A stretch of DNA of 64,000 nucleotides, taken from contig NZ_RJVA01000009.1 in assembly GCF_003751385.1 (NCBI RefSeq), forward strand, positions 434,001-498,000. Direction: 5' to 3'. The stretch's first letter is position 1, and each line of letters starts with the position of its first letter. A program made the translations under genes and the position numbers. The notes under the pieces were generated by a model. The model did no database searches, had not been told where the DNA came from, and worked only from the letters and a program-made list of their open reading frames with translations. Shown one piece after another: positions 46,890 through 55,582 of this stretch. The stretch comes from Desulfosoma caldarium. GTDB lineage: Bacteria; Desulfobacterota; Syntrophobacteria; Syntrophobacterales; DSM-9756.

Positions 46890-47468
46890 TTAAGGCCCCA
46901 TGAGCCGGCGGTAAAAATCTTCAGGCGATCCAATACTGCCCGCTTGAGAATACACGACGGAGCGCTTGCCGTCGGGTCCTCTCCGGACGGCGATGAAATA
47001 CGGAGTGCGCACCTGTCCCAAGGTTTTGTGCACGCTGTAGTCTCCATCGGCAATCAGGGGAAAAGGCACTTTATATTTCTTGGCAAAAACATCCACTTCA
47101 AACGCCGTGTTGCCCGCCCCGATGCCGAGAATCTTCACGGTCTTGCCCGGCCGGTTTTTTTTCTGAGCCAGTTCGTAAAAGGCGTTCACCACCGGCGCTT
47201 CCCTTTGACAGTACGGGCAATACATGCTGAAGATTTCCACCACCACCAGATCGGCATCCACTTGGTCCACGGTAAAGGTTTGGGCTTCGCCGAGACCAAG
47301 ATAGTCCCGCATGGCCGGATCCTTGGGCGCTTCCAGTGCGATGGAGGGGAAGGTGCCGCCCACATCGGGCAAACCCGATTCGGCATGAGCCCACCCCGCC
47401 CATGCCAGGCACGCTCCAAAAAGGAGAAGAACAAAAAGTTTCGCAGGAAAAGTCTTAAGCCGCCTCAT
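46890..47468 (-). CDS. Exported thioredoxin-like protein (TlpA/ResA type)
   Basis: The 192-residue protein starts with a signal peptide ending around GWAHAES, followed by a thioredoxin-like fold with the active site MYCPYCQRE (CPYC). TlpA/ResA proteins keep periplasmic cysteines reduced, often those of apocytochromes before haem attachment. The gene is 4 bases downstream of the octahaem cytochrome gene, which fits that role. Start 47468 follows AGGAGGTGAATGC. Confidence 0.87.
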   Translation of the reverse strand: MRRLKTFPAKLFVLLLFGACLAWAGWAHAESGLPDVGGTFPSIALEAPKDPAMRDYLGLGEAQTFTVDQVDADLVVVEIFSMYCPYCQREAPVVNAFYELAQKKNRPGKTVKILGIGAGNTAFEVDVFAKKYKVPFPLIADGDYSVHKTLGQVRTPYFIAVRRGPDGKRSVVYSQAGSIGSPEDFYRRLMGP

Positions 47469-47472
47469 GCAT

Positions 47473-48975
47473 TCACCTCCTGGTCGACTGGAGCGACCCC
47501 ATGCGCTCAAGCCACTCCATCTCCCGAAGCCCCTTGGATTGGAACCAACGCCCATTGTCAAACACACTATAGTCAGCCCCCATCATGGCTGATGAAAAGC
47601 GAATGGAATTGGCGAAAAAGAACCATTGTTCCACCCATCTCTTTTCCAGAGGTTCGTCAAAGGGATTGTCCGGAAGGCCTCTGGAGCGCTTCTCTTTCCA
47701 CGACTGAACCATGATGTCCGTGGCCGTTTTGGTCATGCGGTTGGTTTCTTCAATGGTTTTTTCAAAACGTTGCCAATGCCCGTGAACCCATTGGGTTCCA
47801 TGACAAGCAGAACACACCGCCTGCATGGTGGCGCGCCGCCTGTCCTGTTCGTCCGCATCGATGAGGGCACGGGACACCCAGGAGCCGTCTAGTTCCGTGG
47901 GCAAGGCCAGGCCTTTGGCATTTTTGATGGTGTGCACCCGGGCTTCTCGAGGATGGGGATGGGCATAGATGAGGCCGAATATGCGCCAAGGAAGCCGATC
48001 GTTCATGGCATGGGAACGTTTGGCCACCACGTTCTTGGCCTCATCCACCAGCAAACTCACATGGCACGTGGCACAAGTCGGCGCCTTCATATCCTTGCCC
48101 ACCACCCACGGCACGTTGGAAAAATTCCATTGCCCTTTGAGCGCACCGTAAAGGTTGCCGTGCTTGCTCACACTGTAGATCTTGTAGGCGGGAACATCGG
48201 GCCCCTTGTGGCACTGGCTGCATGTTTCCGGCTTTCGAGCCACTTCAATGGAAAAGCTATGGCGTGCATGGCAGGACGCACACGAACCGTTGGATCCATC
48301 GGGATTTCGGCGACCGACCCCCACATTGGGCCAGCCGGAAAGCACGACAAAATCCATCGTGTCGAAGTCCGTGTCCCGGGAAACAGTGCCCTGAACTCGA
48401 ACATCTGTGCCGTGGCAATTGAGGCACGAGTCCTCATTGGTATGAGCCATGGGGGGCAGGGTTTGAAGGGACGTTCCCTCAAGAGTCTGAAGGCCGTTGA
48501 TGGCTTGAATCAATTGACCATACAAAGGATTTTTCATCAGGTTGTCGTGGGCATGGGCCATGAGGTTGCGCTGATACTGCACCGCTTCTTCCTGATGGCA
48601 GGTGCGGCAATCCTCCGGGCTCACCACCACGTACATGCTGTAGCCGTTGTGCTCCACGGTGTCCTTGTGCGCTTCGGCGCGCACGGTATGGCATTCGGCA
48701 CACCCCACACTGTGACTTTTGAGACCCTGCGGCACTTCCGAGGCACTCACTTTGCGAGAAAGGGGCTCTACGGCCATGGCCTCGGCAGGCGTCACTTGCG
48801 CGTGGCGGCTTTGTTGCCAGTCGGAAACAATGCCCGGCGTGGCTTGGATGTGACATGACAAACAGTCTTGGGTTTCGGCGCTGTGCGGCGCGGCATGAAG
48901 CCGTCCCGGCAATCCCTCGCCGTAAAACAGCGCGCCGAGAACTATGAATAGAACAAAGGGGCGACCTTTCTTCAC
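47473..48975 (-). CDS. Periplasmic octahaem cytochrome c, hydroxylamine-oxidoreductase-like
   Basis: The 500-residue protein carries eight CxxCH haem sites (CLSCH, CAECH, CRTCH, CLNCH, CASCH, CSQCH, CATCH, CSACH) after a signal peptide (FVLFIVLGALFYGEG, cut near LHAA). The segment YSVSKHGNLYGA and the CSACHGTQWV site resemble the HAO family (hydroxylamine oxidoreductase and octahaem nitrite reductase relatives). Anaerobe members without the cross-linking Tyr are thought to reduce nitrite or hydroxylamine; I cannot tell which applies. The GTG start at 48975 follows GAGGAGG, avoiding overlap with the upstream ZIP gene that the longer frame would need. Confidence 0.85.
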   Translation of the reverse strand: MKKGRPFVLFIVLGALFYGEGLPGRLHAAPHSAETQDCLSCHIQATPGIVSDWQQSRHAQVTPAEAMAVEPLSRKVSASEVPQGLKSHSVGCAECHTVRAEAHKDTVEHNGYSMYVVVSPEDCRTCHQEEAVQYQRNLMAHAHDNLMKNPLYGQLIQAINGLQTLEGTSLQTLPPMAHTNEDSCLNCHGTDVRVQGTVSRDTDFDTMDFVVLSGWPNVGVGRRNPDGSNGSCASCHARHSFSIEVARKPETCSQCHKGPDVPAYKIYSVSKHGNLYGALKGQWNFSNVPWVVGKDMKAPTCATCHVSLLVDEAKNVVAKRSHAMNDRLPWRIFGLIYAHPHPREARVHTIKNAKGLALPTELDGSWVSRALIDADEQDRRRATMQAVCSACHGTQWVHGHWQRFEKTIEETNRMTKTATDIMVQSWKEKRSRGLPDNPFDEPLEKRWVEQWFFFANSIRFSSAMMGADYSVFDNGRWFQSKGLREMEWLERMGSLQSTRR

Positions 48976-48991
48976 CTCGGCACCTCCTCGC

Positions 48992-49828
48992 TCATCCCAA
49001 AGCCACATCGAGGATCATCATGGAGACAAAACCCAGCAAGCACGCCATGGTGACCACATCCGTGTGACCACCCCTTTGCGCTTCCGGGATCACTTCTTCC
49101 ACCACCACATAGATCATGGCCCCCGCAGCAAAACTTAAGGCATAGGGAAGCAACGCCAGGAAAGTGGCCGCCATGGCGGCTCCAAACACCGCCGCCACCG
49201 GTTCCACCGCCCCGGACAATTGCCCGTACCAGAAACTCTGCAAACGCCCTAGACCTTCGCGCCGAAGGGGAACGGAAACCGCCGTGCCTTCCGGTAGATT
49301 CTGCAACCCGATGCCCAAAGCCAAAGCTACGGCGCCCGAAACGGTCGCTTCAGGAATATGGGCGGACGCGGCCCCGAACGCCACGCCCACGGCTAGGCCT
49401 TCCGGAATGTTATGGATCGTGATGGCCAAAACCAGCAAAATGCTGCGCCGCCATCGCGTAGGCCAACCCTCGGCTTCGGTCGTTGGAAAACCCAAGTGCA
49501 CATGGGGCAACACCGCATCGATCCCGCGAAGGAAAAGGCCTCCCGCTAAAAAACCCGCGGCGGCGGGCATCCACGGCAGGGACGCCTCTTGCGAAAGCTT
49601 CAACGCCGGCTCCAAAAGAGACCAATAACTGGCGGCCATCATGACCCCTGCCGCATAACCCAGCATGGCATCCAGAAACCTCTGGGAAAAAGACCGGCGC
49701 CAGAAAACGGCAGAAGCCCCAAGAGCCGTCATGAACCAGGTAAAAAGGGTCGCCGCCAGGGCCTGAGCCACCGAGGAGCGGGCATGAAAGGTGTCCCAAA
49801 GGTTTTCCACAATCAGGCTATTTCCCAT
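48992..49828 (-). CDS. ZIP-family metal transporter
   Basis: The 278-residue membrane protein has ZIP helices with the metal-site residues HNIPEGLAVG (~155-164) and LQNLPEGTAVS, both conserved in ZupT-like zinc or divalent metal importers. Eight membrane helices are visible. Start 49828 was chosen as the first ATG fitting the family length; 34 further codons are open upstream. It precedes the octahaem cytochrome gene and may be in the same transcript. Confidence 0.87.
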   Translation of the reverse strand: MGNSLIVENLWDTFHARSSVAQALAATLFTWFMTALGASAVFWRRSFSQRFLDAMLGYAAGVMMAASYWSLLEPALKLSQEASLPWMPAAAGFLAGGLFLRGIDAVLPHVHLGFPTTEAEGWPTRWRRSILLVLAITIHNIPEGLAVGVAFGAASAHIPEATVSGAVALALGIGLQNLPEGTAVSVPLRREGLGRLQSFWYGQLSGAVEPVAAVFGAAMAATFLALLPYALSFAAGAMIYVVVEEVIPEAQRGGHTDVVTMACLLGFVSMMILDVALG

Positions 49829-49917
49829 TAAAGCGTCGTCCACGGGCGGGTTTGAGACGCCGAGAAAACCCGGATCGCCGCCACACTGTGGTGCAGCGGG
49901 CACCACGCCGACAGCAG

Positions 49918-49970
49918 GTGAGGCTCCCACACTCGCCGTGTCGCGGCTTGCGCCGCTCCTTCATCAAGCC
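49918..49970. repeat. Diverged copy of the GC-rich repeat
   Basis: GAGGCTCCCAC and CGCGGCTTGCGCCGCTCC resemble the repeat at 36860-36912 and 4281-4300. It lies between the ZIP gene and a short open frame, and partly overlaps the end of the latter. Confidence 0.4.
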
Positions 49971-50128
49971 ATTTTCTCTGGGGGAATGCCGCACGGCTCG
50001 ATGCGAGATTCCAAAAGCCTAAGATTTGCGGTCCCTTCCGCCTCTACGTTTTTGAGGGCGCGGGCAAACACCCCTCGCGGGATTTCATCTCCCGCTTTTC
50101 GCAGGCAGGCATAGACGTGTGCGCTCAT
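49964..50128 (-). CDS. Short unrecognised open frame
   Basis: A 54-residue product (starting MSAHVYACLRKAGDEI) would be soluble and basic-acidic mixed. There is no clear ribosome-binding site and I know no family. It follows the ferritin-like gene at 50180 in the same direction. It may be real or chance. Confidence 0.35.
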   Translation of the reverse strand: MSAHVYACLRKAGDEIPRGVFARALKNVEAEGTANLRLLESRIEPCGIPPEKMA

Positions 50129-50179
50129 GCTGGTGAATTCAGCGTGGTGGCCGGCAACCCCCAAGGGACAGCCCTCTGC

Positions 50180-50725
50180 CTACGTGACGGCTCCGGCACC
50201 GTCCAAGCGCGCTCGGCTCTTTTCCATAAACCATCCCTGAGGATCCGTGTAATAGAATCGCAAATCCTGAAGCACTCTATGATGTTCTCGCTCCTCGGCC
50301 GACAGGCGCCTCAGGAACTCCTTCTGGAAGGGATCCGTCAGCTGCTGCATCTCTTCTTCAAACAGTCGAATGCACGCCTCTTCCAGTTGAATGCCGGCAT
50401 CCAGAGCCTTGATTTCGTCCGTACACGCCTCGGGCAGCTTGTCGTGATCCAAGGAGATCCTATGGGCTAGGCGCTGAAAGAGGTTCTGCTCTGAAGGCTC
50501 ATACCGACACGCAGCCGTCCAGTCCTTTCCTGCCTGCAGCTCTTCGTTGATTCGCGACAAGGCCTTTTCGTGTTCCTGCTCCGCTTCGTACAGGATACGA
50601 AACGTCTCCCGCCCTACAGCGTCTTCACAGGACGCCATGGCCTCCTGGTATAGCTTTTCTTTTTTTCCCTTAAGTTCCAAGGCCTTGCACAGAAGATTGA
50701 CCAGCGAGGTTCCTGCCGGTTCCAT
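50180..50725 (-). CDS. Ferritin-like diiron protein
   Basis: The 181-residue helical protein has LKGKKEKLYQEAM, EAEQEHEKALSRI, QLEEACIRLFEEEM and SAEEREHHRVL, the four helical ligand segments of rubrerythrin-like proteins, though without any rubredoxin domain. Start follows GGAGAAAAACCG. It is near ferritin, superoxide reductase and thiol peroxidase genes in an oxidative-stress region. Confidence 0.78.
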   Translation of the reverse strand: MEPAGTSLVNLLCKALELKGKKEKLYQEAMASCEDAVGRETFRILYEAEQEHEKALSRINEELQAGKDWTAACRYEPSEQNLFQRLAHRISLDHDKLPEACTDEIKALDAGIQLEEACIRLFEEEMQQLTDPFQKEFLRRLSAEEREHHRVLQDLRFYYTDPQGWFMEKSRARLDGAGAVT

Positions 50726-50881
50726 CGGTTTTTCTCCTTGAATCCCTTGTGGTGGACGGTTTGTGGCCCTCAGATGCCCCAGGATGCCGCTTCACCTGTT
50801 TTGTCGAACCCTGCGCCCATTCGTCGGCAACCTGCAGGCTTTCCTACACCCAAGCTGATGGCCGCACAATCCGGTAGCACG

Positions 50882-50917
50882 CCGGCAGAAAAGCTCCTCG
50901 GCCTTTCTGCCGGCTTT
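50882..50917. terminator. Strong hairpin, terminator-like
   Basis: GCCGGCAGAAA and TTTCTGCCGGC form an 11-base perfect stem with a 14-base loop, followed on the + strand by TTTTT. Flanking genes are on the minus strand, where no T-run follows the hairpin, so it may stop antisense transcripts or stabilise the ferritin mRNA end. Confidence 0.5.
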
Positions 50918-50968
50918 TTCATGGAGGTTTCGAGCGCTGCCCGGCCGTGAATTTAGGGCGCTGCACCC

Positions 50969-51502
50969 CTATTTGACGGCGGGGGCCACCAAGGTCGTTC
51001 CCGGAGGCAGGGTAAAAACCCTTTGGCCCAGCTCTTTGTCCAGCATGAAAAGGCCGCCCTGGGCTTCGCCCATGAGCTTCATTTGCTGGACGATCTCACC
51101 GACACTGGCCTCCTCTTCCACCTGCTCGGAAACGAACCACTGCAGAAAATTGTTGGTGGCATGATCTCTTTCCGCAATGGCCAGATCCACCAGCTGATGA
51201 ATGAGGCCCGTGACCTTGTTCTCGTGCTCGGCGACGTGTTCAAACATGGCCAAAGGAGAATCCCAACGGCTCGGCGGCGCTTCGACGGCCCTCAAGAGCA
51301 CTCGTCCGCCACGTTCGGTGACAAAGTCGTAGAATTTCACCGCATGAGACAACTCTTCCAGGGCCTGAGCTTCCATCCAGCGGGCACAGCCGTTGAGGCC
51401 CACCTCACGACAATAAGCCGCCATGGCCAAGTACAGGTACGAGGAATACAGTTCAGCGTTGATCTGGTCGTTCAATGCTGTGGCCATCTTTTCACTCAAC
51501 AT
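50969..51502 (-). CDS. ftn: Ferritin
   Basis: The 177-residue protein matches bacterial nonhaem ferritin: [37 protein letters not shown] (ferroxidase E and H), [10 protein letters not shown], and [16 protein letters not shown]. It stores iron in the cytoplasm. It follows the superoxide reductase gene by 6 bases and is probably co-transcribed with it. Confidence 0.94.
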   Translation of the reverse strand: MLSEKMATALNDQINAELYSSYLYLAMAAYCREVGLNGCARWMEAQALEELSHAVKFYDFVTERGGRVLLRAVEAPPSRWDSPLAMFEHVAEHENKVTGLIHQLVDLAIAERDHATNNFLQWFVSEQVEEEASVGEIVQQMKLMGEAQGGLFMLDKELGQRVFTLPPGTTLVAPAVK

Positions 51503-51508
51503 ACCCTC

Positions 51509-51883
51509 TTACCCCTTCCACAGACCGTGAAGGTTGCAGTACTCGCGCGCGTAGACATTTTGCGCCTGCACACAAAAAGTGGCTTCGGGAGCGTCCCCGG
51601 GCTTCAGGAAGTGAAAGTAGGAAATATCATCGGCAACAAGCTCGATCCATTGAATGTAGTGTTTTTCTTCCATGGGATGGGCCACGCTGCCCACCTTGAC
51701 CTTGTAGCCGTCGGCCGTCTTTTCCACCACCGGCACATGCTTTTCTTTGGCTGCGTCCACAACGCCTTCCTTTTGCAGGACCATGGGCTGGCCGCAGCAG
51801 ACTAATTCGCCCTGGCCTCCCCAAAGCACTTCCACGATGTTTCCACAGACGTCGCACTTGTACACTTGTCGTCTTTCCGCCAT
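51509..51883 (-). CDS. dfx: Desulfoferrodoxin (superoxide reductase, two-iron form)
   Basis: The 124-residue protein has the N-terminal desulforedoxin domain (YKCDVCGNI and LVCCGQPM, four Cys for centre I) and the neelaredoxin domain with His ligands ([20 protein letters not shown]) and the C-terminal Cys/His pair in YCNLHGL for the catalytic iron. It reduces superoxide with electrons from rubredoxin. Start 51883 follows AGGAGGAATGAACCA. Confidence 0.97.
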   Translation of the reverse strand: MAERRQVYKCDVCGNIVEVLWGGQGELVCCGQPMVLQKEGVVDAAKEKHVPVVEKTADGYKVKVGSVAHPMEEKHYIQWIELVADDISYFHFLKPGDAPEATFCVQAQNVYAREYCNLHGLWKG

Positions 51884-52083
51884 TGGTTCATTCCTCCTTG
51901 TGTGGGTTGATTCATGAGTTTTCTTGCGCGGCTGGAACAGGCACGCCCCGTGGTCAGACATGGCGTGCCGAAAGCTCGCCGCTGCACGGCATCACCTCGG
52001 CACACCATGACGCATCGCCAAAACTTTTCAGTTTTCGCCGCAGCGCAGCATGCTTGTCTTCACCCAGAAGGTCCCCCACGCCG

Positions 52084-52593
52084 TCACGCCTTGACGGCCT
52101 TCAGGACCGCATCGTAGTCGGGTTCTTCGCTCGTCTCTTTAACCAATTGAACGTGCTTGATGACGCCGTCTTTTCCAACCACAAAGACGGCTCGCGCCAG
52201 AAGGCGTAATTCCTTGATGAGTACACCGTAAGCCTGCCCAAAGGAAGCGTTTCGATGATCAGAAAGCGTGAGGACCCGCGTCACACCCGCCGCACCGCAC
52301 CAGCGCTTTTGGGCAAAGGGCAGGTCCATGCTGACGGTCAGCACGACAACGTCTTCACCCAACTTTTCCGCTTCCTGATTAAAACGCCGGGTTTCCATAT
52401 CGCATACCGGCGTATCCAGGGATGGCACGGAAGACAAGATGACCGTCTTTCCCTTGAACTGGGAGAGGCGCACGGGTTGAAGATCATTGTTGAGGGCTTC
52501 GAAATCAGGAGCCGTATCTCCTACGGATATGACGGGCCCCACGAGGGTCAAGGGGGAGCCTTTCATGGTGACGGCGCCGGGTCTTTCTTGCAT
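52084..52593 (-). CDS. tpx: Thiol peroxidase (Tpx, atypical 2-Cys peroxiredoxin)
   Basis: The 169-residue protein has the peroxidatic Cys in SLDTPVCDMETRRF and the resolving Cys in KRWCGAAG, the Tpx spacing. It is cytoplasmic. Start 52593 follows AAGGAGAATGCTT; two upstream ATGs in the frame are less well spaced. It is part of the peroxide and superoxide defence genes of this region. Confidence 0.94.
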   Translation of the reverse strand: MQERPGAVTMKGSPLTLVGPVISVGDTAPDFEALNNDLQPVRLSQFKGKTVILSSVPSLDTPVCDMETRRFNQEAEKLGEDVVVLTVSMDLPFAQKRWCGAAGVTRVLTLSDHRNASFGQAYGVLIKELRLLARAVFVVGKDGVIKHVQLVKETSEEPDYDAVLKAVKA

Positions 52594-52722
52594 AAGCATT
52601 CTCCTTCGTGAGGTCATGGGGTCAACGAACTCGTCACGGATTGCCGTGATCCACCATGGAGCCTTGTTTTGCGTGTAACTTTAAGCGTCCCCTTGAGCAT
52701 CGTCAACTGTTGCCCCTTTTTT

Positions 52723-54849
52723 TCACAGCCCTTTCACGGGTTCCAGGATGACTCGAACGTCGGCCACCGTGGCTCCCGAACCCTTTGGATGAACCAGGAC
52801 CGGGTTCATGTCCAATTCCTTGATTTCGGGATGATCCAAAACCAAATTGGAAAGGCTGACGAGATAGCGCTCCAAAACTCCTGTGTCTGCCTCGGGGCGC
52901 CCGCGCACCCCCTTCAAGAGGTCGTAGCCTCGAATGCCTCGAATCATGCGCCGCGCTTCATTGCGGCCGATGGGGGCCATGCGAAACTCCACATCCTTGA
53001 ACACTTCCACAAAAATGCCCCCAAGGCCGAACATGAGTAGCGGCCCAAAGACGGGGTATCGGGTCATGCCCAAAATGACCTCATCTCCGGATGGAGCCAT
53101 CTTCTGCACCAAAACTCCCAGAATCTCCGCCTCAGGGTTATAGGCCTTGGCGTTGGCCACAATGGTGTCAAAGGCTTCTGCGACCTCTCGGGGCGAGGCC
53201 AGGTTGAGGCGGACGCCTTTGGCGTCGCTTTTGTGCAGAATCTGCGGCGAGACGATTTTCATCGCCACCGGAAAGGTGAGGCTGGCGGCGTAATCTACGG
53301 CCTCTTCCCGTGTTGACGCCACAAAGGACGGCAGGGTCTGAAAGCCGTAACAGCGCACCAACTCGGCCCCTTCCCATTCAGTCAACGCCATTCGGTTCTG
53401 CTGTAGCGCGGCTTCAATGATCAGCCGTGCCTTTTCCTTGTCGTGCTGCAAGGAAAACTGGGCAAGTTTTTGCCGATTTAGCCAACTGGAGTAACGGTAC
53501 AGCGCGCCAAAAGCCTTGGCGGCATGCTCGGGAAACCGATACACGGGAAGGCCGTGTTCCTGAAGGACCTTGACGCCGGCCGAGACGTCAAAGATGCCCA
53601 TGAAACAACACAGAATGGGTTTTTGAGTCCGCTGGTCGATCTTCACAATGGCCTTGGCGGTTTCCAAAGCGTTGGTCATGGACTGAGGGGTCAGAATTAC
53701 CAAGGCGCCGTCCACCCCTTGGTCTTTGATGACGGCTTCTAGAGCTTTCTCGTATCGGTCTTGGGTGGCGTCCCCGATGACATCCACGGGGTTGTGTAAA
53801 TTGGCCGTGGCGGGCAGATGGCTTTGCAGAGCTTCTACGGTTTCTTCGCGGAACCTAGCCAATTCCAAGCCGGATGAAATCGTCATGTCGGTGGCCACAA
53901 TGCCCGGACCGCCGGCATTGGTCACAATGGCCACCTTGTTGCCCAAGGGCGTTTTTTTTCTGGCAAAGGCTCCGGCAAAATTAAACAATTCTTCGATGGA
54001 ATCCACGCGAAGGATTCCTGCCTGCTTGAAAATAGCCTCGTAGACGGCTTCCGACCCGGCCAGGGATCCCGTGTGTGAGGCGGCAGCTTGAGCTCCGGCC
54101 ACCGTGCGGCCCGATTTGATGACCAGAACTGGGGTCGGCCGATCCCCTGACGTGATTTCTTTGACCTCCTGAATGAATTCCGGACCTCGGCGCAGCTCTT
54201 CCAGGTAAATCATGATGACCTGCGTGTCTTCATCCTGGTGCAGGTAGCGCAGGAGATCCAATTCGTCCACATCGGCCTTGTTGCCGATGGAAATGAACTT
54301 GGAAAACCCGAAATCCCGTTCCGCGGCAAAGTCCAGAACCGACGTACACAAGGCACCACTTTGAGAAATAAAGGAAATATGGCCCGGGGCCGGCATACGG
54401 TTGGAGAAACTGGCGTTCATGCGCACCGAAGGATGTGGATTGATGACCCCGAGACAATTGGGCCCCACAAGGCGCATGCCCGCCTCACGGCACCGCGCCG
54501 CAATGCTTTCTTCAATGGCCCGCCCCTCTGGCCCGACCTCTCGAAAACCTGCGGACACAATGACAACAGCCTTGACCCCCTTTTGTGCTGCCTCATCCAC
54601 CACAGCCAGCGCCGCTTTGGGCGGCACCACCAAAATGGCCAGCTCCACCGGATCGGGAATGTCCTTCAAGGTGGGATAGGCCTTGACGCTCAGCACCGAG
54701 CGTGCCGCAGGGTTGACGGGATAGAGGATTCCCGTGTAGCCGCCGCGTAAAATATTGGCAAAAAGATCATGACCGACCTTTCCGGGCACGGTCGATGCGC
54801 CCACAACGGCCACGGATTTCGGAGAAAAAATGGCATCCAAGCGTTCCAT
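52723..54849 (-). CDS. ADP-forming acyl-CoA/acetyl-CoA synthetase, alpha-beta fusion
   Basis: The 708-residue enzyme joins the CoA-binding alpha part (FSPKSVAVVGASTVPGKVG, GPNCLGVINP, SQSGALCTSVLDFA, active-site-type ASHTGSLAGS) to the ATP-grasp beta part (AMKIVSPQILHKSDAKGVRL, GLGGIFVEVFKDVEFRMAP). Such enzymes make ATP from acetyl-CoA or other acyl-CoAs, or run in the reverse direction. Start follows GGGAGGTTTC. It is monocistronic. Confidence 0.92.
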   Translation of the reverse strand: MERLDAIFSPKSVAVVGASTVPGKVGHDLFANILRGGYTGILYPVNPAARSVLSVKAYPTLKDIPDPVELAILVVPPKAALAVVDEAAQKGVKAVVIVSAGFREVGPEGRAIEESIAARCREAGMRLVGPNCLGVINPHPSVRMNASFSNRMPAPGHISFISQSGALCTSVLDFAAERDFGFSKFISIGNKADVDELDLLRYLHQDEDTQVIMIYLEELRRGPEFIQEVKEITSGDRPTPVLVIKSGRTVAGAQAAASHTGSLAGSEAVYEAIFKQAGILRVDSIEELFNFAGAFARKKTPLGNKVAIVTNAGGPGIVATDMTISSGLELARFREETVEALQSHLPATANLHNPVDVIGDATQDRYEKALEAVIKDQGVDGALVILTPQSMTNALETAKAIVKIDQRTQKPILCCFMGIFDVSAGVKVLQEHGLPVYRFPEHAAKAFGALYRYSSWLNRQKLAQFSLQHDKEKARLIIEAALQQNRMALTEWEGAELVRCYGFQTLPSFVASTREEAVDYAASLTFPVAMKIVSPQILHKSDAKGVRLNLASPREVAEAFDTIVANAKAYNPEAEILGVLVQKMAPSGDEVILGMTRYPVFGPLLMFGLGGIFVEVFKDVEFRMAPIGRNEARRMIRGIRGYDLLKGVRGRPEADTGVLERYLVSLSNLVLDHPEIKELDMNPVLVHPKGSGATVADVRVILEPVKGL

Positions 54850-55150
54850 GAAACCTCCCTGATCATCATGGCGCCAGCTTCAGCGCCACATCAACGATTC
54901 CGTTCAAGACAGATGCTCAGGCGACCGTGCGCTGATCTCTTTTGGCGCAGGTCGCACAGCGCGATGCGCTCTTACGGCGTGCGCCGCTTCAACTGTACGC
55001 TTTGCCGCCCGGGCGGCTTATTCAAAAACTCCACGAAAGAAGGCCCTCGCAGTTCGCGTCCGGGGCAGCGACCTTGCGGGCCATGCCGACAACAACTTGA
55101 TAAGTAATATTTTTTTTTTTCTTTCGAGCGTCCTTTTGTGTTAAGGCCTC
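54850..55150. other. Intergenic region with poly-T tract
   Basis: No gene is visible. A 12-base T run near 55110-55121 lies after an AT-rich stretch, but I see no hairpin that would make it a terminator on the + strand. The promoter of the acyl-CoA synthetase must lie in this region. Confidence 0.35.
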
Positions 55151-55564
55151 TCACGAGGTGAGACGGGATGCCTGCATGACCACCTGGACCGTTCGCGTCC
55201 TTGGCCCGTCGTAGTCGCACAGAAAAATTCTTTGCCATGTGCCGAGAAGAAGTCGTCCCCGCTCCACAAGCACGGTCACGCTGGACCCTGTGAGCGTCGT
55301 CTTAATGTGGGCCGCCGCATTGCCTTCCATATGCTTGTAGTCGGCTTTCCATGGAATCAGGCGGTCCAACGTGCGGAGCACATCCTCCATGACCGCCGGA
55401 TCCGCCCCTTCGTTGATGGTCACGCCCGCCGTGGTATGAGGGACGTAGACGCAGCAGATGCCGTCCTCTATGCCGCTTTCTCGAACCTTTTCGGCCACCA
55501 GGGCCGTCACGTCCACCGCGTCACTGCGCGCCGATGTCTTCACCTGAAAGCTCCACCGCTTCAT
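55151..55564 (-). CDS. YjbQ/UPF0047 family protein
   Basis: The 137-residue protein matches YjbQ: VTALVAEKVRESGIEDGICCVYVPHTTAGVTI (quoted only in part here), then GNAAAHIKTTLTGSSV and RLLLGTWQRIFLCDYDGPR. E. coli YjbQ has thiamine phosphate synthase side activity; the main role is uncertain. Start follows AGGAGGGGGCCC. Confidence 0.9.
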   Translation of the reverse strand: MKRWSFQVKTSARSDAVDVTALVAEKVRESGIEDGICCVYVPHTTAGVTINEGADPAVMEDVLRTLDRLIPWKADYKHMEGNAAAHIKTTLTGSSVTVLVERGRLLLGTWQRIFLCDYDGPRTRTVQVVMQASRLTS

Positions 55565-55582
55565 GGGCCCCCTCCTTTTGCA

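Noticed and set aside
55105-55125. Poly-T tract as a terminator
   Set aside because: No hairpin precedes it in either direction, and no gene ends towards it on the + strand.
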